From positions 10,296,001-10,360,000 of the forward strand of contig CM053162.1 in the NCBI GenBank assembly GCA_028571685.1: 64,000 nucleotides of DNA, written 5' to 3'. The DNA comes from Heterohyrax brucei. Its lineage: Eukaryota > Chordata > Mammalia > Hyracoidea > Procaviidae. Under the pieces are notes generated by a model, which saw only the letters and a list, made by a program, of their open reading frames with translations, searched no databases and was not told where the DNA came from. The translations under genes were made by a program, and so were the position numbers. Positions 55,885-64,000 of this stretch are shown here, piece after piece (position 1 is the stretch's first letter; the number at the start of each line of letters is the position of its first letter).

Positions 55885-56745
55885 TCTCTTAATTTTATTA
55901 GTTACTTTCCTCTGGTGTGTCAGGGCTGCTTTTGCTGCTGTTATCTTTATGTTGAAATTGTAGGATTAATGCTTTAATTAATACTTCAATTAAATGCGTT
56001 TATTCTTTTTCAATGTGTGCCTTTATTGCTATAAATTGACCTCTGAGGACTGCTTTTGCATTGTCCCAAAGGTTCTGGTAGGATGTGTTGATGTTCTCAT
56101 TTCATTCTATGAATTTCTTTATTCCATCCTTAATGTCTTCTGTCAGTCAGCTTTTGAGCAAGGTGTTGCTTAGTTTCCATGTGCTTGATGTCTTTTTCTT
56201 TTATGTTGTCTGTTACTGAGTTCTGCTTTTATGGTTTTGTAGTCAGGAAGGATACCTTGTAATATTTTGATGATTTAGATTTTGTTAAGGCTTGGTGAAT
56301 GGCCTAATATGTGGTCTTTTCTGAAGAATGTTACATATGCGTTGGATGTAATTATACTTGCCTACTGTTGGGTGGAGTGTTCTGTGTATGTCTGTGACAT
56401 CAAGTTGGTTGATTGTGGCATTTAAATCTACTGTCTTTGTATTGAATTTCTTTCTGGATGTTTCATGCTTCACTGAAAGTGGTTTGTTGAATTCTTCTAC
56501 TATTATTTTGGAGTTGTCTGTGTTTTCATTCTCATTAGAGTTTGTTTTATGTGTTTAGGAGCCCCGTCATTGAGTATGTAAATATTTAATGTTATTATGT
56601 CCTCCTGGTGTATTGACTCTTTAATCGTTATATCCTTCCTTATCAATTATCATGGATTTTACTTTAAATTCTATTCTGTCAGAGATTAATATTGAAACTC
56701 TTGCTCTGTTTCTCCCCCATAGTAGCTTAGTTTACTCATTCTCTT
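55885..56745 (-). mobile_element. Old L1, endonuclease part of ORF2
   Basis: It continues the old L1 after the 6.5-kb insertion. Minus-strand fragments at 56285-56473 (NATINQLDVTDIHRTLHP) match the endonuclease region of L1. It ends at CTCTT before another insertion. Confidence 0.8.
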
Positions 56746-57145
56746 CTTTTTTTTTTTTTAGTATTTTATTGTGCTTTAAATGAAAGTTTACAGTCCAAGT
56801 CAGTTTGCTGTAAAACCCTGGACACACACCACTGTGCAACTATAGCTGCTCCCTCCACCATGTTATAGCACACTCTTTCCACCTTGTGCTTTTGGTATCC
56901 ATTCAACCAACTCCTTCCTGTGTCCATTGTCTTACCTTGCCTCCAGACTGCAGTTGCTGAGACAGCCTCAAGTGTATATTTAACCCAAGAAGCACACCCT
57001 TTACTAGTGTCATTCTGCGTCTTAGAATCCAGTCCAGTCTTGGAAGAGTGGGCTTCAGTACTGGTTTCAGCTCTGGGCTTATAGAAATTCCAGGGGCCAT
57101 ATCCTCAGGGGACCCTCCAGTCTGGTGGACCATCAAGTCTCCTGC
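56746..57145 (-). mobile_element. L1 3'UTR fragment (0.4 kb)
   Basis: A T-run complement of an A-tail and GTATTTTATTGTGCTTTAAA start it. The text then follows another L1 3'UTR. Short CTCTT repeats lie at both ends. There is no ORF. Confidence 0.72.
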
Positions 57146-59385
57146 TCTTTTTTGAATATCATTTGCTTGATATGTATTTTTCCCCATTCTTTGAGTTTTT
57201 GTTTGTATCTAAGATGTGACTCCTGTAGACAGCATATAGATGGAAATTGTTTTTTAAAATCCAGTCTACCATTCTTTTTGTTTATTGGTGCATTTTGTCA
57301 TTTTACGTTCATTTTGAGACACTTTTGCTGGATATATGACCTGGCAGGAAATTTTTTCTTTCAAGACTTGTTATGTGTCACCTCATTGCCTTCCTGCCTT
57401 CGTAGTTTCTGCTCAGTAGTTAGAGCTGAGTCTTATTGACTCCTTTATAGATTATTTTTCATTTATCCCAAGCTGCTGTTAAAACTATCTCTGATTTTGG
57501 CAAGTTTGATTATAATGTGTCTTGATAACTTGCTTTTGGAATTTACTTTGTGTGGAGTTTCTTGAGCATCTTGGATAGATGTCTTCTCATCTTTCATACA
57601 TCAGCTTTCTGTCAGCAGATCTTCAACATTTTCTCTGTATTTTTTGTTATTCTCCCTTTTCTGGTACTTCAGCTCACTCATAGTTTATTCTTCTTGATAG
57701 AGACCCACATAATTTTGACAATTGCTTCATTTTTTAAAATTCTTTCATATGATTTTTCCTCAGTTACATTGGTGTCAAGTGGTTTATGTTCAGTTTCACC
57801 GATTGTGACTTCTACTACCCTCAGTTCTTCTGTTACGACTTTCCTATTGAGTTGTCTAATTTTGAAATTTATTGTTAATCATCTGAATTTCCATTTGCTA
57901 TCTTTTTATGGGTTCTTATAGTCTAATTCAGTTTGTGGTTATACTCTGTCGGCTTAAGTTCCTCAGTTGCTGTGATGGGTCTTTCGTGGCTTAGTTTGCT
58001 TGATCTCTTTCTGAGTTCTGTATGCTGATCTTCTGTAGTGTACATGTGATAGTTTTGGAAAGTTCTCTTCATCTGGGCAATTTCTTGATTCATTGTTTTG
58101 AGAGCTTTTTGAAGTCATCATGGTATGCTTTTATGTGATTTGATTACTGGCTATTGTCTGCAAGCCATCTGTAAGTTAACTGTATTTATTTTGTGTTTGC
58201 TTACTGTGTCCTACCTTCTTTTTTTGTTTGGTTTGAAATGCCCAAATATGTTGATTGTTTCAGCTGATTTGTTTATTGGCGCTTCCAAAACTCTGACATC
58301 CTGTCACCAGGTGGTTAGAGTTGTTACTAGATATGTGACCCCAGGAGTCTGTTACTTGTATGGATTCAGCTTAGGTAGGTGATGTTGTTGGCACAGGTAC
58401 CTGGCTGCACGTGTTGAAGAAGGCAGGGAGCTGGCAGACGTCCTGAGTGTCTGTGAGGAATGCTTGTCCCTGTTCTCTGGAGAGCATAGGTGGGTATGTT
58501 TTGCTGCTGCATGAGATCCTGGATTAGAGTGACCAGTGCTGTTGGATGCAAGGACTGGGAGGCACCACTTAACCTTTGACCCTTGTTTTGAATGGCTAGG
58601 TCATATGGGTGGAGTTGCCAGTTGTCAGTCCCTAACTATGGGTTGGTGAAGACCCTGCTTAATAGGCAGCATGGGGTCAGATGTCAGGAGCCTACCTTTC
58701 CACTGTATAGGTGATAGAGTAAAGTTGGTTCAAGGTATATTACCCTGTTGTACTGTACTAGTGAAGGCATATGCAGGGTTGAAAGGCATTCAGTCCTTGG
58801 AACCTGTAAATGTACATCTAGGTAAAGAAACTGTTTCTGTCATCAGATCCTGGATTAAGAGAGCTGGAAAATTATGTTTTCACTGTTTATTGTTACTTCA
58901 GGGCTTGGGAGAGTAGCTCAGGATGTGTTAGGGGTGCTCCTTTTGGCTCAGGGAATGTATTAATGTTTGGGGCTGGCTCTGCCAGTTTATCTCAAAGGAG
59001 AATTTTTTGATCCCTGTGCAGTAGGTTAGGTATAAGGTACTTAACTTTTGATGATTGCTGCTTTTCACTGATTCTGGCGGCATGAGTGGACTCTCTGCCA
59101 GTGGTCTTGCCTCATGTGAAAAACATGTTCCGAATGTCACTGCTCACCTGGTGCCCGTGGATTAGTCTGTGGCGTGCCAGTTCAGGTGAGATCTGGCCAC
59201 TCCTTGCTGCTTCTGAACCTTCTCTCCTTCCCTTGTTGTTCAGTTTAGTTTTTCAGCTTTGTTTTTGACTTTTAGGGCTCCTAGGATGTCATATGTAGTC
59301 ACTTTGTTTGATTTTTCTGGTCTTTGTTGTGAGAGGGATCACAGGAATCATCTGTCTAATCCACCACCTTGGCCTTGCTTCCTGT
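57146..59385 (-). mobile_element. Old L1, ORF1 and 5'UTR part
   Basis: It contains the ORF2 start region, an ORF1 remnant and the 5'UTR. The 5' end near 59385, read on the minus strand, has the form GGAAGCAAGGCCAAGGTGG, parallel to the starts of the other full-length L1s. Open frames such as 57550-57921 are on the wrong strand and have no meaning. Confidence 0.75.
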
Positions 59386-59399
59386 CACTGATTTTTTGT

Positions 59400-59605
59400 A
59401 GTATCTCTCAACTCCTCAACTTTTCTTGAGAGCACAAGTGGGTATGTTTTGCTGCTGCACGAGTGTGTCCAGTGCTGTTGGATGTGAGGACTGGGAGGCA
59501 CCACTTACTCTTTGACCCCTGTTTTGGGTGAGTAGGTAGTATTGGTGGAGCTGTCAGTCTTTAGTCCCCAGCTGTGGGCTGGTAAAGGCCTGCTAATTTT
59601 TTTTA
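59400..59605 (-). repeat. Second copy of an L1 5'UTR segment
   Basis: Positions 59425-59600 repeat, in the same orientation, positions 58485-58645 ('gtgggtatgttttgctgctg', 'gactgggaggcaccactta', 'ggtggagctgtcag'). It is either a tandem duplication in the 5'UTR or a leftover of another L1. Confidence 0.7.
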
Positions 59606-59639
59606 ATATTTCACTACTTCTCCCATCTGTTTTCTACTG

Positions 59640-59790
59640 TACTGTAAGATTTAACTTACCTCGTACTTCACAGCACTCCTCTGCTTAAAACTTTTTAATA
59701 TCTACAAATAAAATCCACGTTCAGAAGCTTGCTATCCTGGCTCTTCTCTGTTCTTGCACTTCCTGTTTCTATGTTTTCTACTAATTTTCT
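59640..59790 (+). repeat. L2-like fragment
   Basis: 'actcctctgcttaaaacttt' and 'aaataaaatccacgttcaga' follow the L2 3' region. Confidence 0.55.
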
Positions 59791-59954
59791 ATACTTGCTA
59801 TCATCATCATTATTTTTACAGAACAGTTGGAGAATATTACAGATAATAACTCCCCTAAATTTTTTCAGTATTTGTCTTTGAAAAACAGGGACTTTCTCCT
59901 ATATAAGCATAAGTAATCACATTTAGAAAATTTAACATTGATAAACTGTTGCTT

Positions 59955-60155
59955 AGGGATCCTTGGTAGCACAGTGTTTCAAGTGGTTGGCTGCTAACCC
60001 AGAGTTTAGTTGTTCAGACCCACCAGCTGCTCTATAGGAGAAAGATGTGGCGGTCTGCTTCAGCAAAGATTTGCAGTTTTGGAAATCCTGTGGAGCAGTT
60101 CTCCTTTGTCTTATAGGGTTACTGTGAGTTGGAATCAACTCAGCAGGTGGGTTGG
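59955..60155 (+). repeat. AfroSINE-like SINE
   Basis: Head 'atccttggtagcacagtgtt', body 'aagatgtggcggtctgcttc', tail 'gtgagttggaatcaactcag'. Confidence 0.9.
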
Positions 60156-60439
60156 GTGTGGGTTATACTGTTGTCTAGTATACAGTCCATATTTACAGTT
60201 CAAGAAGCAATTTTTGTTTCTGGCCTAAGTTTGTTCATGAACGTGTCATTTTCAAATTAGCAGATACTTTTTACTTCTCTTCTTGATCCTTCAGCATTTC
60301 CTACAAAGAGTACTTTTTTTACCTTGAAATTTTATTCCCTTTGCATGAGTGATACTTCTTTCCTGATTTCCTCCTGTTTCTGTGTCATTTCCTCCCTTTG
60401 GTAAATTTTCTTTCACTGACTGTTTATGTCACTGTCCTG

Positions 60440-60661
60440 TAAATTATGTTTTCCTTCTTTGTATTCACTGTCTCTTCACTGGTGACTCTTCCTTGTATTG
60501 CTTTTATACCACAGCCTCCTTTCAGCTACCAGAGGGCTCTTCTTAAAAGTGCAGTTTTTATTTACCAGTTGCCTTAATTAGAATAAAATCCAGTCTGTTC
60601 ACCACAGCATACAAGGCTATCTGTAATCAGCTCTCTGCCCAATTATTCTGCTTCACCTGTG
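60440..60661 (+). repeat. L2-like fragment
   Basis: 'gaataaaatccagtctgttc', 'caaggctatctgtaatcag' and 'attctgcttcacctg' follow the L2 3' region. Confidence 0.55.
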
Positions 60662-61042
60662 TTACTGGTTGAATTATGTTGCCCCCAAATATATGTTATG
60701 AATCCTAACTGTGCTTGTGGTTATAATCCCGTTTAGCAGGAGGTTGTCACTGTTAATTGATGAGGAAGGGTTAGTGGATGCTGTATCTTGAGTAACTCTT
60801 GAAATATAAAAGATTAAATAAATGAGCAGAGATGGAAAAAGATACACAACAAGTCATATGAAGATCATGTGTGAGCGAAAGCTCTGAGGAGACAAGGATC
60901 TTCCTCTGGAGCCAACAGAGGAAGCTTCCTCCTAGAACCACCACCCTGAATTCTGACTTAGAGGCTCCTAAACTGTGAGAAAATAAACTGTTAAAGGCAC
61001 CCACTTGTGGTATTTCTGTAATAGCAACACTACTTGCCTGGA
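60662..61042 (+). mobile_element. Solo LTR, MaLR-like
   Basis: It begins TGTTACTGGTTGAATTATGT and has 'ttctgacttagaggctcct', 'aactgtgagaaaataaact' (with a polyadenylation-type AATAAA) and an end 'ggtatttctgtaatagcaac'. It has no internal genes. It is an old, non-coding remnant of a retrovirus-like element, similar in plan to the reverse copy at 24186. Confidence 0.75.
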
Positions 61043-61044
61043 GA

Positions 61045-63285
61045 CTGCATGATGGAATTTTGCAAGACCAACAACTTCATTTCAGCTTCTTTTCACCAGT
61101 ATAAAAGGTGACTATACACATGGATCTTGCCAGATGGAATACACAGGAATCACGTCAATTACGTCTGTGGAAAAAGATGATGGAAAAGCTCCATACCTTC
61201 AGTCAGAACAAGGCCAGGGACATAAGTAGATCAGACCATCAGTTGCTCACGTGCAAGTTCAAGTTGTAATTGAGAAAAATTAGAACCAAGTCTGTGAGAG
61301 CCAGAGTGTGACCTTGAGTGTGTCCTATCAGAATTTTGAGACTGTCTCAAGAATAGATTTGACACGGTGAATGTTATTAATGACCAAAGACTAGCTGAGT
61401 TATCGGATGGCATCAGGGACATCACACGTGAAGAAAGCAAGAGGTCTTTACAAATAAAAGACTGAAGTGGGTGTCTGAACAGACTCTGAGGCCTGCTCTT
61501 GAACATAGATTAGCTGAACATAAGGTTTCAGAAGACAGTTTGAGAAGACAGAGTATTATGATGACATGTGCGAAGACCTGGAGGTAGAAAACCAGAAGGG
61601 AAGAACACATTTAACGTTTCTCAAGCTGACAAAACTGAAGAAAGAAGTGAAGCCATGAGTTGCAATACTGATGGATTCTGTGGGGAAAATATTAAATGGT
61701 GAAGAAAGCATCAAAAGGTGGAAGGGGGAGTACACAGAATCACTGTACTAAGAGGAATTTGTTGATAGTAATCCATTCAGGATGTAGCGTATGGTCCAGA
61801 AGCAATAAGGAAGAAGTCTGAGCTACACCGAAGACATTGACAAAAATAAATCTCCAGGAATTGACAGAATACCAATTGAAATATTTCAGCAAAAGGATGT
61901 AGTGCTTGGAAGTGCTCATTTGTCTGTGCCAAGAAATTTGGAAAACAAATGTTCCAACCTGCTCAACCAACTGGAAGGGATCTATATTTATGCCTGTTCC
62001 CAAGAAGGGTGATCCAGCTGAATGTGGAAGTTATCAAAAAGTATCATTAATGTTACATGGAAGCAAAATTTTGCTTAAAAACGTTCAAAAGTGACTGTAG
62101 CAATGTATTGACACAGAAACTGCCAGAAATTCAAGCTTGATTCACAAAGTGTGGAACCAGAATATCATTGCTGATGTCAGATGGATCCTGGCTGAAAGTA
62201 GAGACTACTGGAAAGATGTTTACCTATGTTTTACTGACTGTGCTAAGGCATTCAGCTGTGAGGATCGTTTAACAAACTGTGGTTACCACTATGGAGAATA
62301 GGAATTCCAGAATACTTGCTTTTGTGAGAATCCGCACATGGATCAAGAAGCAGTCATTTGAAAAGAACAAGTCAGGAAAGAGGTGCATCAGGGTGGTATC
62401 CTTTTACCATACATACTCAGTTTGTATGGTGAACAAATAATCTGAGAAACTGAACTATATGAAGAACAAATGGATCATCAGGGTCAGAGGCAGACTCGTT
62501 AGCAACCTATTTTATGCAGGTGACACAACCTTGCTTGCTGAAAGTGAAGAGGACTTGAAGCACTTACTGATGAAGATCAAAGACCACAGATTTCAGTATG
62601 TCAACAGAAAGAATACAGCTCATCACATCTGGACCACAAGGGAACAATCCTGATAAATTGGGGAATAATTGGAAGTTATCACGGACTTCATTTTACTTAG
62701 ATCCACAGTTAACATCCAGGAAAGCAGCAGTCAACAAATGAAAAAATACATTGCACTGGGGAAATTGGCTACAAAAGACCTCTTTAAGATGTTGAAAAGC
62801 AAAGATGTCACCTTGAAGACTAACATGCATTTGACCAAAACCATAGTGTTTTCAGTCACCTCATATTTATGTGAAAGCTGGACAGTGAATAAAGAAGACT
62901 GAAGAATTGATGCCCTTGAATTTTGGTGTTGTTGATGAATATTGCGTATACCATGGACTGCCAAAAGAACAGACAAATGTTATCTTGGAAGAAGTATAAC
63001 CAGAATGCTCTTTAGAAGTAAGGATGTTGAGACTATGTGTCATATACTTCAATATGTTATCAGGGGTGTCAGTCTCTGGAGAAGAACATCATGTTTGGTA
63101 AAGTAGAAGGTCAGTGAAAAAGGAAGACAGTCAATAAGATGGATTGACACAGTGGCTGTGACACTGGGTTGAAACATTTCCACAAGTATGGGGATGACAC
63201 AGGACCAGGCAGTGTGTTTATTTCTTTGTCCTTAGGGGTCACTGTGAGTCTGAACTGACTTCATGGCACCTGACAACAATAGCTC
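61045..63285 (+). mobile_element. RTE/BovB-type LINE copy 3 (5'-truncated)
   Basis: It joins the RTE ORF in the endonuclease region (FCKTNN-like text near 61055). The reverse-transcriptase box appears as YAGDTTLLAES at 62513, so the first catalytic Asp is changed to Gly. The C-terminal part contains 'ALEFWCC'-like and 'IPWTAKRTD'-like text near 62920-62980 on the plus strand. The tail ends GGCACCTGACAACAA. Many stops make it inactive. Confidence 0.86.
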
Positions 63286-63344
63286 GCCCAGTGTAATGTA
63301 GAAATAGAAACTGCATGTTTAACTTTACATTTCCTAGTAGCCTG

Positions 63345-63490
63345 ATGATGGGGTATTGGTGGTACAGTGGTTAAGTGTTTAGCTGCTAACCAAAAAGTGA
63401 CAGTTTGAATTCACTGGCTGCTTCTTGGAAAATCTGTGGGAACTTGGTCCCGCAGTGTCAGTATGAATTGGAGTGGATCCAGTGATTTTT
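63345..63490 (+). repeat. AfroSINE-like SINE
   Basis: Head 'attggtggtacagtggttaa', box B GTTTGAATTC, tail 'gaattggagtggatccagtg'. It is diverged. Confidence 0.88.
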
Positions 63491-63516
63491 TCTTTTTATT
63501 GGGTAGTAGCCTAGTT

Positions 63517-63690
63517 GGAAACCCTGGTGGCGTAATGGTCAAGTGCTGCAGCTGCTAACCAGAAGGTTGGCGGTTCAGATCCACCAGGCGCTCCTTGGAA
63601 ACTCCGTGGGGTAGTTCTGCTCTGTCCTGTAGGGTCACTGGGAGTTGGAATTGACTCAGCGGAACTGAGTTTGGTTTTTTTGGGTTTCAT
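63517..63690 (+). repeat. AfroSINE, well-preserved copy
   Basis: All family parts are intact: 'accctggtggcgtaatggtc', 'ggcggttcagatccaccagg', 'cgctccttggaaactc', 'agttctgctctgtcctgtag', 'gggagttggaattgactcag' and the T-rich tail. It is the best reference for the family in this window. Confidence 0.95.
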
Positions 63691-64000
63691 TTAGCCTAAT
63701 TAAGGAAAGTAAGAACAGGCAAAATTAATTTTAATATACTTTCCTTAGTCTAGTGTATTGAAAATATTGCTTCTGTAGGGGTATACAGTAGTATTGTACA
63801 CATGTAGAAATTGATTCTTTGGCAGCTAACAGCAACATAGCATTTAATGGCTGTCAAAAAGTAGAAAAAAACAAAATAATGTAGAGGCAAAGATGTAGAC
63901 TATTTGTACTATTTCTGTATATCAAACAGCATTACTAGCATTAAACTCTTGGCTCTTTTCTCAGAGGTCAGCTTTACTGTTTCCATGCATTAAGCAGTAT
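63691..64000 (+). other. NFRKB intron, right edge
   Basis: AT-rich intron sequence with no exon or repeat that I recognise. Confidence 0.5.

Noticed and set aside
57550..57921. A 123-codon hydrophobic open frame as a membrane protein
   Set aside because: It lies antisense to the old L1. T-rich antisense LINE text commonly translates into Phe/Leu/Ser-rich sequence.
38308..64000. Further NFRKB exons
   Set aside because: I looked for sequence that could encode the protein following LHIAQKLFR and found none. A missed short exon cannot be excluded without an alignment.
1..64000. CRISPR arrays, rRNA, functional tRNA genes or bacterial-type operons
   Set aside because: No regularly spaced repeats of the CRISPR type were seen. 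The tRNA-like sequences are SINE heads without a foldable, intact tRNA.

Overview
The window is mammalian nuclear DNA carrying the 3' part of one gene and the 5' part of the next, on the same strand and separated by about 1.2 kb. The repeats point to an afrotherian (elephant, hyrax, manatee, aardvark group). There are about twenty AfroSINE-like tRNA-derived SINEs, three BovB/RTE-type LINEs with tails ending in CTAACAACAAC, and L1 copies of several ages. The species cannot be fixed from the window alone.

Positions 1-31245 (+) hold the last seven coding exons and the 3'UTR of PRDM10. This gene encodes a PR/SET and C2H2 zinc-finger transcription factor. The exons encode the end of one finger, a complete last finger (C-x2-C-x12-H-x4-H, split across an intron), and the Q/T-rich C-terminal region with a 23-glutamine tract. 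All seven exons have GT/AG borders and keep one open frame to a TAA at 28815-28817. The 14.4-kb intron at 2050-16410 holds a nest: an RTE (-) that received a full-length L1 (-) and a second RTE (+). A palindromic mariner remnant lies just upstream of that nest.

Positions 31246-32030 are a short intergenic gap with a 14-base G run. Positions 32030-32900 form a CpG-rich promoter with GC boxes arranged as a degenerate tandem repeat of about 38 bp. It precedes a probable non-coding first exon of NFRKB, a subunit of the INO80 chromatin remodeller. Two NFRKB coding exons follow (35219-35353 and 38106-38307). I could not find the next exon before the window ends, so the following intron exceeds 25 kb. 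Most of that intron is one old L1 (39808-59385) carrying several younger L1 insertions, followed by L2 remnants, an LTR, a third RTE and more SINEs.

The human PRDM10-NFRKB pair has the same order and orientation, so the locus itself is conserved. The unusual content is in the repeats. There is a SINE built from a tRNA-like head plus both ends of the resident RTE, two small inverted-repeat DNA elements, a GC-box minisatellite promoter, and a SINE tail that may supply the splice acceptor of the NFRKB start-codon exon. I found no CRISPR array, no functional tRNA or rRNA gene, and no new protein system. All large open frames outside the PRDM10 and NFRKB exons are retrotransposon remnants or GC-rich artefacts.
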